Assembly: GCF_002355735.1 (NCBI RefSeq)
Contig: NZ_AP014879.1
Location: 2,800,673-2,864,672, forward strand
Length of the DNA: 64,000 nt
Source of the DNA: Sulfuricaulis limicola
GTDB lineage: Bacteria; Pseudomonadota; Gammaproteobacteria; Acidiferrobacterales; Sulfurifustaceae
Reading direction: 5' to 3'
The stretch's first letter is position 1. Every line of letters begins with the position of its first letter. The notes under the pieces were generated by a model. That model worked only from the letters and a program-made list of their open reading frames with translations. It searched no databases and had not been told where the DNA came from. Shown here piece after piece: positions 1 to 8,387 of this stretch. The translations under genes were made by a program, and so were the position numbers.

Positions 1-181
1 TGCCCGCCGGGTTATACCAGACGGTGCTCGCGTCCTCGGCGCTGGCGGCCCCGCCGGCGAAGGCGTTGCCCAGACCCGCCGGGCTGTTTTCAGCCAGCTG
101 GAAAAACGCCGCGTGACCGGGAACGGCATAGGCGGACAACATGACACCCAGAGAACCCAGCAGACGAATTCGCTTGTTCAT
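1..181 (-). CDS. FadL/OmpP1-type outer-membrane transport protein (N-terminus only)
   Basis: Only the first 60 codons are in the window; the gene continues past base 1. The frame starts at the ATG at 181 behind a strong GGAGGTGAGTG ribosome-binding site. It begins with a Sec signal peptide (MNKRIRLLG, hydrophobic core, cleavage near GHA-AFF). The mature start reads AAFFQLAENSPAGLGNAFAG and then a VWYNPAG motif, the signature of the FadL long-chain fatty-acid/hydrocarbon channel family, whose N-terminus forms the plug of the outer-membrane barrel. Its place beside beta-oxidation genes on the same strand fits uptake of fatty acids for the enzymes encoded at 328-6162. The family call is firm; the substrate is inferred. 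Confidence 0.85.
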   Translation of the reverse strand, partial: MNKRIRLLGSLGVMLSAYAVPGHAAFFQLAENSPAGLGNAFAGGAASAEDASTVWYNPAG

Positions 182-327
182 CACTCACCTCCATGGTTGG
201 CGCAAGGTCAGATCAAACATGAAACCTTGCCAGTTTTGATTATTGATTTGGCGAACGGCCATGCCACGGCAACGCCGGTTCACGACCGGGTTCATCTTAC
301 TGGGTCGCGGGCCTGAATCGAATAGCC

Positions 328-2358
328 TCAGACCTTGCCGGCCATGCCCCGATGAAACAGCTCCGGCCGCGACCAGCCGGTATCGGGATTGAAGCGCGGG
401 CCGTATTCCTGCGCCAGGCGATACAGGCTGTGGCTGATGCCGGTCACGCCCAGGCTCTCGACGTAGCGCATAGGCCCACCGAGAAAGGGGGCAAAGCCGG
501 TGCCGTAAACCATGCCGGCATCGACGGCGTCGGCACCGGCCACCACACCCTCGCGCAGGCAGGCCACGGCCTCGTTGAGCAGCCGCAGCACCAGGCGCTC
601 GGTCACGGGCACGTCCACGGCACTCTTCTCCGGCGCCGGCGTCAGGCGCCGGCCGTGCTTGTCGTACGCGTAAAATCCGCGCCCGGATTTGCGCCCCAAC
701 TGGCCCTGAGCGACCAGCTCGCGCAGCCGCGCCGGCACCTCGACCTGCAGCGGCCCGGATAATTCCTCCGCCACCGACAGGCAGATATCGAGCCCGACCG
801 TGTCCGCCAGTTCGATCGGTCCCATGGGCATGCCAAACTGGGTCGCGGCCTGATCGACGGTGGTCACGCCCACGCCTTCCTCGACCAGCTTCACGGCCTC
901 GAGCAGATACGGCATCAGAATGCGATTCACGAGAAACCCCGGGCTGCTTTTGACGTCCAGCGGCAGGCGCTCGATGGCGCCGGTGAAGGCACGGGCGCGC
1001 GCCAGCGCCGCTTCCGAGGTCCGGGCGCCGCGCACGATCTCGACCAGCTGCATTTTCGCCACCGGATTGAAGAAGTGCAGCCCGACCAGGCGCGACGGGT
1101 CCTGGAGGGACTCGCCGATCACTTCCAGCGGGATGCTCGAGGTGTTGCTGGCGAGCAGGGCCTGCGGGCGCACCTTCTGCTCCAGCGCGCGGAACAGCTC
1201 CTGCTTCGGCCCGACCTTCTCCACGATGGCTTCGATCACGAGATCGGCGCGCTTCAGTCCATGGCCTTCGAGGTCCGGCATGAAACGGTCCATGGCCTCC
1301 TGCACCGCGCGCGCGTCTTTCAGTTTCGACTTGAAAAATCCGTATGCCCGTTTCACCGCGCGCGCCAGGATCGCGGGCTCGCGATCCTGCAGGCTCACGC
1401 GGAAGCCCTTGCTGGCGGCCCAGATGGCGATGTCCGCGCCCATCACGCCGGCGCCGACGATATGCACGTGTTCGATATCGTGAGCCTGCGCCCGGCCGTG
1501 ACGCTTGAGCGACTCCCCCAGCAGAAATACGTGCACCAGGTTGCGGCTGGCACGCGACACCAGCAGCTCGCCAAGCGACTCGGCCTCGCGCTCCTCCGTG
1601 GCCTGCTCGCGCCACAGATCAAGAATCCGCCACGGCGCAGGATAATGGTCCGGATGCGCCTTGCGCCGCACGCGCGGGGCCATGAGCTTCACCACCCCCT
1701 GGCGCAGCGGTTTCCAGGCGGGCACGCGCCGGTACCATGGCGCCTTGCCCGGCACCGGATGTTTTTTCAGGAATGCCACGGCCGCGTTCAGGAGATGCCG
1801 TTCCGGCACCGTCTCGTCCACCAGCCCGCGGCGGCGCGCCTCGCGCGCCGACAGCGTGCGGCCGGTCAGCATCATGTCGAGCGCGGTCATGTCGCCCACC
1901 AGCGGCGGCAGGCGCACGCTGCCGGCGAAGCCGGGGTGAATGCCGAGCCGCACCTCGGGCAGGCCGAGGCGCGTGCCGGGATCGTCGCGCGCGATGCGGT
2001 AGGTGCAGGCCAGCGCCAGCTCCAGGCCGCCACCGAGGCAGAAACCGTGAATCACCGCCACCGTGGCAAACGGCAGGCCCGAGAGCCGGGCATACACCTG
2101 CTGGCCCTGCCGGGCGAATTCGGTGGCGCGCGCGGGATCGTCGATGGTCTCGAACTCGCGCACGTCGGCCCCGGCGATGAAACCGGAGGCCTTGCCGGAA
2201 CGGATGATCAGGCCCGCAAGCATTTTGGTTTCGAGCTCGTCCAGATGCTTGTCGAGCTCGTTCAACACTTCCTGCGACAGGACGTTGGCCGACTGGCCCT
2301 GCACGTCGAGCGTCAGCAGCGCGTGGTCACCGTGGTAGTCGAGGTGCCAGTGGCTCAT
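328..2358 (-). CDS. Bifunctional enoyl-CoA hydratase / 3-hydroxyacyl-CoA dehydrogenase (FadB/FadJ type)
   Basis: Alpha subunit of the fatty-acid oxidation complex, 676 aa. Residues 1-190 are a crotonase domain with the oxyanion-hole stretch GFCLGGGLELA (105-115) and both catalytic glutamates of the hydratase type (E113 in GLELA, E135 in LGLPEVRLG). From about 297 follows the NAD-binding fold with GAGVMG (302-307), then NTSS (405-408) and the His/Glu pair of the dehydrogenase (H428 in LHFFNP, E440). The C-terminal half ends with a duplicated 3HCDH C-domain. It is somewhat shorter than E. coli FadB (729) or FadJ (714). Its start overlaps the thiolase stop by 4 bases (ATGA), so the two subunits are translationally coupled. 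The pairing with a FadI-like thiolase leans towards FadJ, but the symbol is left open. Confidence 0.93.
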   Translation of the reverse strand: MSHWHLDYHGDHALLTLDVQGQSANVLSQEVLNELDKHLDELETKMLAGLIIRSGKASGFIAGADVREFETIDDPARATEFARQGQQVYARLSGLPFATVAVIHGFCLGGGLELALACTYRIARDDPGTRLGLPEVRLGIHPGFAGSVRLPPLVGDMTALDMMLTGRTLSAREARRRGLVDETVPERHLLNAAVAFLKKHPVPGKAPWYRRVPAWKPLRQGVVKLMAPRVRRKAHPDHYPAPWRILDLWREQATEEREAESLGELLVSRASRNLVHVFLLGESLKRHGRAQAHDIEHVHIVGAGVMGADIAIWAASKGFRVSLQDREPAILARAVKRAYGFFKSKLKDARAVQEAMDRFMPDLEGHGLKRADLVIEAIVEKVGPKQELFRALEQKVRPQALLASNTSSIPLEVIGESLQDPSRLVGLHFFNPVAKMQLVEIVRGARTSEAALARARAFTGAIERLPLDVKSSPGFLVNRILMPYLLEAVKLVEEGVGVTTVDQAATQFGMPMGPIELADTVGLDICLSVAEELSGPLQVEVPARLRELVAQGQLGRKSGRGFYAYDKHGRRLTPAPEKSAVDVPVTERLVLRLLNEAVACLREGVVAGADAVDAGMVYGTGFAPFLGGPMRYVESLGVTGISHSLYRLAQEYGPRFNPDTGWSRPELFHRGMAGKV

Positions 2359-3647
2359 GATTTATGACCCTCGGCGCGCAGCAGCATGGCGCCGCCCTGC
2401 CCGCCGCCGATGCACAGGGTGGCGATGCCCTGCCCGCCGCCCCGGCGGTGCAGCGCATGCAACAGGTGCAGCACGATGCGCGCGCCGCTGGCGCCCACCG
2501 GATGGCCGTTGGCAATAGCGCCGCCCTCGGGGTTCAGGCGCTCCGGGTCCATGGCGCCAATCGGCGCATCCAGGCCAAGCTCCTCACGCGCATATTGCGC
2601 GCTGTCCCACGCCGCCTGGCAGGCCAGCACCTGCACCGCGAAGGCCTCGTTGAGCTCCAGCTGTTGCAGGTCGCGCATTTTCATCTTTTGACGCACCAGC
2701 AACTGGGCCACGGCGTGTACCGGTCCGAGTCCCATCTGGCTCGGGTCCACGCCGGCCCATTCGTGATCCACCCATTCGCCCAGCACAGAAAGTCCATGCT
2801 GCTTCACCGCTGTTTCGCTGGCGAGCACCAGCATGGCGGCGCCATCGGTCACCTGCGAGCTGTTGCCGGAAGTCACCAGACCGTACTTGCGATCGAACAC
2901 CGGGCGGAGTTGCGCCAGCTGGCCAAGATCGGTGTCGCGCCGCAGGCCGGTGTCCTCGGTGTAGAAACGTTCGTTCACTTCATAGAGTGTTTCGACTTCG
3001 GCGTTCATGTGCCCGGCATCGAAGGCCGCCGCCAGGCGTTTGTGGCTGTTGAGGGCGTAGACGTCCTGGGTTTCGCGCGAGATGCCGAAATGATGCGCCA
3101 GAATTTCCGCGGTCTGGCCCATGGACAGCTTCACCAGCGGATCGGTGAGGCCCAGCAGCAGGGCATACACCGGTTTGAGCAGCGACGGCCGGAATCGCGC
3201 CAGCGCCTGGAGGCGTTGCAGGGGATTACGCGCGCGCAACATCTTGCCGAGCCAGCCGGCCATGGCGCTGTTCCACTGGATCGGCGCGCGGCTCATGGCC
3301 TCGGTGCCGCCGGCGAGCACGAGATGCGAGCGTCCGAGCTGGATGCGCTCGGCCGCGGTCGCGATCGCCTGCAGGCCCGAGGCGCAGTTGCGTTGCACCG
3401 TGTGCGCCGGCACGCGCTTGCCGCAACCGAGGCGCAGCGCGATCAGGCGCGCGATGTTGGCCTCGTCCGCCGCCGGGATGACACAGCCCACGATGACCTC
3501 GTCGAGCTGGGTCGCCGAAAACGGCTGGCGCGCCAGCAGCGGCCGGGCGCTAGCCACGGCCAGATCCGAGGCGGAGAACGGCCCCGGCTCGGCGCGCGCC
3601 TTCAGGAACGGCGTGCGTGCCCCATCGACGATAAAAACTCGGTTCAT
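2355..3647 (-). CDS. Acetyl-CoA C-acyltransferase (FadI-like thiolase)
   Basis: Beta subunit that cleaves 3-ketoacyl-CoA with CoA, 430 aa, close to FadI (436) and longer than FadA (387). All thiolase catalytic elements are present: nucleophile C88 in VQRNCASG, NEAF at 333-336, H382 in GGAIANGHPVGASG and the second cysteine C412 in CIGGGQGG. The extra loop after the first half (about 120-175, rich in Leu/Arg) is typical of the longer thiolases that pair with a membrane-associated hydratase/dehydrogenase. It is the first gene of a two-gene operon with the downstream hydratase/dehydrogenase. The spacer up to fadE holds a palindromic repeat. Confidence 0.93.
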   Translation of the reverse strand: MNRVFIVDGARTPFLKARAEPGPFSASDLAVASARPLLARQPFSATQLDEVIVGCVIPAADEANIARLIALRLGCGKRVPAHTVQRNCASGLQAIATAAERIQLGRSHLVLAGGTEAMSRAPIQWNSAMAGWLGKMLRARNPLQRLQALARFRPSLLKPVYALLLGLTDPLVKLSMGQTAEILAHHFGISRETQDVYALNSHKRLAAAFDAGHMNAEVETLYEVNERFYTEDTGLRRDTDLGQLAQLRPVFDRKYGLVTSGNSSQVTDGAAMLVLASETAVKQHGLSVLGEWVDHEWAGVDPSQMGLGPVHAVAQLLVRQKMKMRDLQQLELNEAFAVQVLACQAAWDSAQYAREELGLDAPIGAMDPERLNPEGGAIANGHPVGASGARIVLHLLHALHRRGGGQGIATLCIGGGQGGAMLLRAEGHKS

Positions 3648-3678
3648 GTAACTGCCTTAAAAAAATAAAAAAACTAAA

Positions 3679-3748
3679 TGGACAGGATTCACAGGATTAA
3701 CAAGATTAAGAAAGCACATGTTCTAAATTTAATCCTGTTAATTATATT
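3679..3748. repeat. Intergenic palindromic repeat, GGACAGGATT family, copy 1
   Basis: AT-rich spacer between fadE and the thiolase. The left arm contains ACAGGATTC-ACAGGATTAAC-AAGATTAA, three near copies of an ACAGGATT unit at a 10-11 nt period. The right arm carries the complement (TTAATCCTGTTAAT). Right-arm units are partly lost compared with the copy at 39128-39213. Transcribed on either strand it would form a long imperfect hairpin. It is much lower in GC than the flanking genes, as expected of a dispersed repeat. Confidence 0.75.
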
Positions 3749-6162
3749 TTTTCAAAATCATCCACCGCGATCACAGCGCGCCGCGCCGCAACGGCGGCGC
3801 GCACCAGCTTGGCCTCGGCATTGCTCAGCATATTCTGCTCCAGTGCCGCCTTCAGCTGCGACTCGAGATCGCCGTGCAGCAGCGGCTGTTCCTCCGCCAG
3901 TTTGGTCAGCCGGCGTTCCAGCAGTTCCGCGGCGATCACCCGCGGCAGCGCGTCTTCGAGGCGGCCGAGCGCGGCGCGCGTCGTCGTCGGCAGATAGATG
4001 CCGCGCGTCAGCCGGTCGCGCGCGGGCGAGGGCTCGAGCAGCAGCGCCGCGCAGTCGTGGTTCATGCGGTCGTCCGGCACATGATTGCGCCGGCCGGTCG
4101 GGAATGCCAGCCCGCCCACCAGCCAGGCGAGGAAACGGTTGGGAAAATTCTTGAGGATCACCACCAGCGTCTTTTCGGCCTCATGCAGGCAGTAGCGGCA
4201 GGCGAAGTGCAGCAGTGGAATATCCTCCACCGGGCGGCCATCGTCCTCGAAGCGCTTGATCACCGCCGAAGCCAGGTACATGAAGCCCAGCACGTCGGCG
4301 AAGCGGCCGGAGATTTTTTCCTTGCGCTTGAGGGCGCCGCCGAGCGTCAGCATGGCGATGTCGGAGATCAGCGCGAAGGCCGTGGACAGGCGCGTGAGCT
4401 TCTGCAGGTAGCGTCGCGTCGGTCCGTCCACCGGCGCGCGCACCAGGCGCGCCGAGGTCAGGCCGAGCCAGAAGGCGCGCGCGATGTTGCTGATCGTATA
4501 GCGCACGTGGCCGAAAATCGCTTCATCGAAATCCTTCACGGCACGTTTCTGGTCCGGTTCCGCCACCGCCCGGATTTCATTCAGCACATAGGGGTGGCAG
4601 CGCACCGCGCCCTGGCCGTAGATGATGAGCGCGCGCGTGAGCAGGTTGGCGCCCTCGACCGTGATGCTGATGGGCAGGGCCTGGTAGGCGCGGCCCATGA
4701 AATTGCGCGGCCCGAGGCAGATGCCGGAACCGCCCTGGATATCCATGGCGTCGTTGACCACGCGCCGCATGTGCTCGGTGAGCTGGTATTTGACGATGGC
4801 CGAGGCCACCGAGGGTTTCTCGCCCAGGTCCACGGCGCGCGCGGTGAGCGTGCGCGCCGCTTCCATCAGGTAGGTGTAGCCGGCGATGCGCCCGAGCCCT
4901 TCCTCCACCGCCTCGAACTTGCCGATCGGCAGCTTGAACTGGCGGCGGATGCGGGCGTAGGCGCCGGTGGCGCGGCAGGCCACCTTGCCGGCCCCGCAGG
5001 ACAGCGCCGGCAGCGAGATCGAGCGCCCGGCGGCGAGCGATTGCATCAGCATGCGCCAGCCCTGGCCGATGCGCTCGCGTCCGCCGATCACCCAGTCAAG
5101 CGGGATGAACACGTTCTCGCCCCAGTTGGGTCCGTTCTGGAACGGGATGTCGAGCGGGTTGTGGCGCGTGCCGATTTTGACGCCGGGGGTGTTGGTGGGG
5201 ATGAGCGCGAGCGTGATGCCGAGATCCTCTTCCTCGCCCAGCAGGTGTTCCGGGTCGAACAGGCGGAACGCCAGCCCGAGCACCGTCGCCACCGGCCCGA
5301 GCGTGATATAGCGCTTGTCCCAGTTGAGACGGATGCCGAGCGTGTTTTTTTTGCCCTTGAAGGTCTCGCGGCAGACCACGCCGCGATCGGGCATGTTGGC
5401 GGCGTCCGAGCCGGCCTCGGGGCCGGTGAGGGCGAAACACGGCACTTCCTGGCCGCGCGCCAAGCGCGGGAGATAATGTTGCTTTTGTTTTTCGGTGCCA
5501 TAGTGCAGCAGCAGCTCGGCCGGGCCGAGCGAGTTCGGCACCATGACGGTGACGCCGGCGGTGATCGAGCGGCTCGCGACCTTCATCACCACCGCCGAAT
5601 GCGCCTGCGCGGAAAATTCCAGCCCGCCGTACTGCTTCGGGATGATCATCCCGAAGAAACCCTTGTCCTTCAGGAAACGCCACACTTTCGGCGGCAGGTC
5701 GCGGCGCTCGTGCGTGATGTCCCAGTCATCGAGCATCGCGCACAACTGTTCTACCGGCCCGTCGAGAAAGGCCTGTTCTTCTTCCGACAGCGCCGGCTGC
5801 GGCAGATTGAACAACTGCTCCCAGTCCGGGTCGCCACCAAAGAGTTCCGCCTCCCACCACACGGTGCCGGCCTCGAGCGCCTCACGCTCGGTGTCCGACA
5901 TGGCCGGCATGATTTTTCTGAACACGCGCAGCAGCGGCGCGCTGATGAGAACGCGGCGCAACGGGGTGAACGCGAGCGGGAGGACAATGACGACAAACAC
6001 CGACCAGGCGGCGATCCACAGCGGGGCGGGCGGATCGAGAAACACATCCCACAGGGCGATGACGGAGGCCAGCACCGTGGCCCACACCAGTCCCGGCACG
6101 CGCTGGGCGGCCAGTCCCCAGACCACCACCACGGCCATCACAACCCAGATAACGCTATGCAT
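3742..6162 (-). CDS. fadE: Acyl-CoA dehydrogenase FadE
   Basis: First step of beta-oxidation: FAD-dependent alpha,beta-dehydrogenation of acyl-CoA. The 806 residues match the long FadE architecture (E. coli 814). Residues 1-70 are two hydrophobic membrane segments, followed by the acyl-CoA dehydrogenase N-terminal helical domain (about 95-220), the middle beta domain with the motif CFALTGPEAGSDAA (about 245-258), the C-terminal flavin domain including QGGSGICLGPRNFMGRAYQ, and the extra C-terminal domain seen only in FadE-type enzymes (DUF1974, about 520-800). Start at the ATG at 6162, preceded by AGGCAGGG. It lies upstream of the thiolase/hydratase pair on the same strand, so a complete beta-oxidation set is encoded between 1 and 6162. 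No FadR/PsrA-like regulator is in view. Confidence 0.95.
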   Translation of the reverse strand: MHSVIWVVMAVVVVWGLAAQRVPGLVWATVLASVIALWDVFLDPPAPLWIAAWSVFVVIVLPLAFTPLRRVLISAPLLRVFRKIMPAMSDTEREALEAGTVWWEAELFGGDPDWEQLFNLPQPALSEEEQAFLDGPVEQLCAMLDDWDITHERRDLPPKVWRFLKDKGFFGMIIPKQYGGLEFSAQAHSAVVMKVASRSITAGVTVMVPNSLGPAELLLHYGTEKQKQHYLPRLARGQEVPCFALTGPEAGSDAANMPDRGVVCRETFKGKKNTLGIRLNWDKRYITLGPVATVLGLAFRLFDPEHLLGEEEDLGITLALIPTNTPGVKIGTRHNPLDIPFQNGPNWGENVFIPLDWVIGGRERIGQGWRMLMQSLAAGRSISLPALSCGAGKVACRATGAYARIRRQFKLPIGKFEAVEEGLGRIAGYTYLMEAARTLTARAVDLGEKPSVASAIVKYQLTEHMRRVVNDAMDIQGGSGICLGPRNFMGRAYQALPISITVEGANLLTRALIIYGQGAVRCHPYVLNEIRAVAEPDQKRAVKDFDEAIFGHVRYTISNIARAFWLGLTSARLVRAPVDGPTRRYLQKLTRLSTAFALISDIAMLTLGGALKRKEKISGRFADVLGFMYLASAVIKRFEDDGRPVEDIPLLHFACRYCLHEAEKTLVVILKNFPNRFLAWLVGGLAFPTGRRNHVPDDRMNHDCAALLLEPSPARDRLTRGIYLPTTTRAALGRLEDALPRVIAAELLERRLTKLAEEQPLLHGDLESQLKAALEQNMLSNAEAKLVRAAVAARRAVIAVDDFEKI

Positions 6163-6263
6163 GATCCCTGCCTTGGGTGTCCTTTTCCTTGTTATTCAGG
6201 GTAGTTAAGAACGTCTTCCCATTGTAGCCCACGACCCGGTCCGGCTATCGGGCCAACACAAGC

Positions 6264-6428
6264 TCAGATCTGGATCATTTCAAAATCCGACTTGGCGGCG
6301 CCGCAATCGGGGCATTTCCAGTTCTCCGGCACATCCTCCCAGCGCGTGCCCGGGGGGATGCCGTCTTCCGGGCGGCCCTTTTCTTCCTCGTAGACGTAAC
6401 CGCAGATCACGCACATGTAAGACTTCAT
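6264..6428 (-). CDS. Rubredoxin
   Basis: A 54-codon gene, [13 protein letters not shown] to FEMIQI. It has two CxxCG iron-binding knuckles (C6/C9 and C39/C42) and the conserved [19 protein letters not shown] region. It binds one Fe and carries single electrons in the cytoplasm; known partners in this family include alkane monooxygenases, superoxide reductases and flavoproteins, none of which can be assigned here. Full length for the family. Start chosen at the ATG at 6428, after GGGGTGGGA. It lies back to back with hemH, so the 90-base gap presumably carries divergent promoters. A rubredoxin close to thiD/hemL is a familiar gammaproteobacterial neighbourhood. Confidence 0.95.
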   Translation of the reverse strand: MKSYMCVICGYVYEEEKGRPEDGIPPGTRWEDVPENWKCPDCGAAKSDFEMIQI

Positions 6429-6521
6429 TCCCACCCCTTGCTGCCGGTCGATGTATAAAGGGCAATGATCGCATTTTCACCTTCATGGTGAAACCACGGG
6501 GCTGGCGGTAGAATCCGCGCG

Positions 6522-7496
6522 ATGTCAGACCGTGTCGCAGTGGTGCTGTGCAACCTGGGCGGACCGGATTCGCTGGCGGCGGTGCGGCCGTTCCTGTTCA
6601 ACCTTTTTTCCGATCCGGATATTTTCCGCCTGCCGCTCGGCTGGCTTACGCAGCGGCCATTCGCGAGCCTGATCGCGTGGCGCCGCGCGCCCGAGGCCGC
6701 CCATGGCTACGCCGCCATTGGCGGCAAGTCGCCGATCCTCGAGTACACCTGCGCACAGGCCCAGGCCCTGCAACAGGCACTCGCCGACAGCGGCCCGTTC
6801 GACGTGCACGTGTGCATGCGCTATTGGCATCCGCTCACCGACGAAGTGGTGGCGATGCTCAAGCAGAAAAATTACGCGCGCGTGATCCTGCTGCCGCTGT
6901 ACCCGCAGTATTCCATCACCACCACCGGCAGCGCCTATAACGAGTTCCAGCGCCAGTGCCGGCGCGCGAACTATCAGCCTTCCGTCACGCTGGTGCGACA
7001 GTGGTACGACCAGCCCGATTACCAGGCAGCGATCGTGAACACGCTGCGCGCCGAGCTGAAAAAATTTCCCGACCCCGATCCGGCGCGCATTGAATTATTG
7101 TTCTCCGCCCACGGACTGCCGCAGAAAATCGTGAACGGCGGCGATCCCTACGAACGCCAGATCCGCGCCACCTACGATGCTCTGTGCGCGCAGCTGGACT
7201 GGCCGCATACCACGCTGTGCTACCAGAGCCGGGTCGGGCCGCTCGAATGGCTGCGGCCCTACACCGACGACGTGATTCGCGAGAAGGCCGCGGCCGGCGT
7301 GAAACAGATGCTGGTGTATCCCATCGCCTTCGTGTCGGACCACGTCGAGACCCTGTTCGAGCTCGGCATCACCTACGCCGAGCTGGCGCGCGCGCAGGGC
7401 ATCGCGCACTACCGCGTGGCCCCGGCACTCAACAGCCATCCGGGCTTCATCGCGGCGCTGAAATCGCTGGTGCTCAACGCGGTGCCGGCGCCATGA
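6522..7496 (+). CDS. hemH: Ferrochelatase
   Basis: Inserts Fe(II) into protoporphyrin IX, the last step of protoheme synthesis. The 324 residues span the whole family. Catalytic H197 sits in LLFSAHGLP and the acidic metal-path residues are in SDHVETLFELGITYAEL (E276, E280). GSAYNEFQ and YQSRVGPLEWL are further family motifs. There is no [2Fe-2S] C-terminal extension. Its TGA overlaps the thiD ATG (ATGA at 7493-7496), so hemH and thiD are one transcript. Together with hemL at 19002 and hemG at 31399, three heme-pathway genes lie in the window. Confidence 0.96.
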   Translation: MSDRVAVVLCNLGGPDSLAAVRPFLFNLFSDPDIFRLPLGWLTQRPFASLIAWRRAPEAAHGYAAIGGKSPILEYTCAQAQALQQALADSGPFDVHVCMRYWHPLTDEVVAMLKQKNYARVILLPLYPQYSITTTGSAYNEFQRQCRRANYQPSVTLVRQWYDQPDYQAAIVNTLRAELKKFPDPDPARIELLFSAHGLPQKIVNGGDPYERQIRATYDALCAQLDWPHTTLCYQSRVGPLEWLRPYTDDVIREKAAAGVKQMLVYPIAFVSDHVETLFELGITYAELARAQGIAHYRVAPALNSHPGFIAALKSLVLNAVPAP

Positions 7497-8314
7497 GCGC
7501 TACCGCCCCGCCCGTGGTGCTGGTGTTCGCCGGCAGCGACCCCACCGGCGGCGCCGGCGTCACCGCCGACGTGCTGACGCTGGCGAGCCTCGGCTGCCAC
7601 CCGGCCGTGGTCGTCACTGCCGTGACCGCGCAGGACACCACCGGCATCAAGCAGTTCACCTGCACCGAGACCGAGCTGGTGATCGCGCAGGCGCGCGCAG
7701 TGCTGGAAGACATGCCGGTGGCGGCGTTCAAGATCGGCATGCTCGGCAACAGCGCCGTGGCCACGGCGGTCGCCGGCATCGTCGAGGATTATCCCGACAT
7801 CCCGCTCATTCTCGATCCGGTGCAGCGCTCCGGCCGCGGCGACGCCCTGGCCGACCACATGCTCGACGACGCCCTGCGCAGCCTGCTGATCCCGCAGAGC
7901 ACGCTGATCACGCCCAACAGCCTGGAGGCGCGCGCACTGGCGCCCGACGCCGATACGCTCGACGCCTGCGCCCAGGGACTGATGTCGCTCGGGAGCGAAT
8001 ACGTGCTCGTCACCGGCACGCACGAGAACACCACCGAGGTCATCCACCGCCTGTACGGCAACATGCGCCTGCTCGAGACCTTCGTGTTCGAGCGCCTGCC
8101 CGGCAGTTATCACGGCTCCGGCTGCACCCTGGCCTCGGCCTGCGCCGCCTCACTGGCGCACGGTCTCGATCCCGTCAACGCCGTGGGTGAAGCCCTGCGC
8201 TACACCTGGGAGACCCTCAAACACAGTTTCCGCCCCGGCATGGGCCAGCCGCTGCCGAACCGGCTGTACTGGGCGTGGGAAATGGACGAGCCGGAGGGCG
8301 AGGACAGGGATTGA
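7493..8314 (+). CDS. thiD: Hydroxymethylpyrimidine/phosphomethylpyrimidine kinase
   Basis: Phosphorylates HMP and then HMP-P to give the pyrimidine half of thiamine. 273 aa, ribokinase fold. AGSDPTGGAGVTAD near the N-terminus binds the substrate, LDPVQRSGRGDAL is the central motif, and the anion hole/catalytic base is in the GSGCTLASA segment (usually GTGCT; here GSGCT). The start at 7493 is fixed by the ATGA overlap with hemH. A rho-independent terminator follows 30 bases after the stop. In Pseudomonas thiD is followed directly by thiE and hemL; here thiE is 9.9 kb away, with an accessory block between. Confidence 0.93.
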   Translation: MSATAPPVVLVFAGSDPTGGAGVTADVLTLASLGCHPAVVVTAVTAQDTTGIKQFTCTETELVIAQARAVLEDMPVAAFKIGMLGNSAVATAVAGIVEDYPDIPLILDPVQRSGRGDALADHMLDDALRSLLIPQSTLITPNSLEARALAPDADTLDACAQGLMSLGSEYVLVTGTHENTTEVIHRLYGNMRLLETFVFERLPGSYHGSGCTLASACAASLAHGLDPVNAVGEALRYTWETLKHSFRPGMGQPLPNRLYWAWEMDEPEGEDRD

Positions 8315-8340
8315 GCCCGGCGCGTCAGGTAACCCGAAAC

Positions 8341-8371
8341 AAAAAAAGCCCGGCGTTGCCGGGCTTTTTTT
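8341..8371. terminator. Bidirectional rho-independent terminator between thiD and the autotransporter gene
   Basis: An 8-bp perfect GC-rich stem, AGCCCGGC / GCCGGGCT (8347-8354 with 8358-8365), with a 3-base loop. It is preceded by seven A and followed by a run of T, so it works for thiD (plus) and for the converging autotransporter gene (minus) alike. Confidence 0.93.
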
Positions 8372-8387
8372 CGGGTCGCGGTTTCGA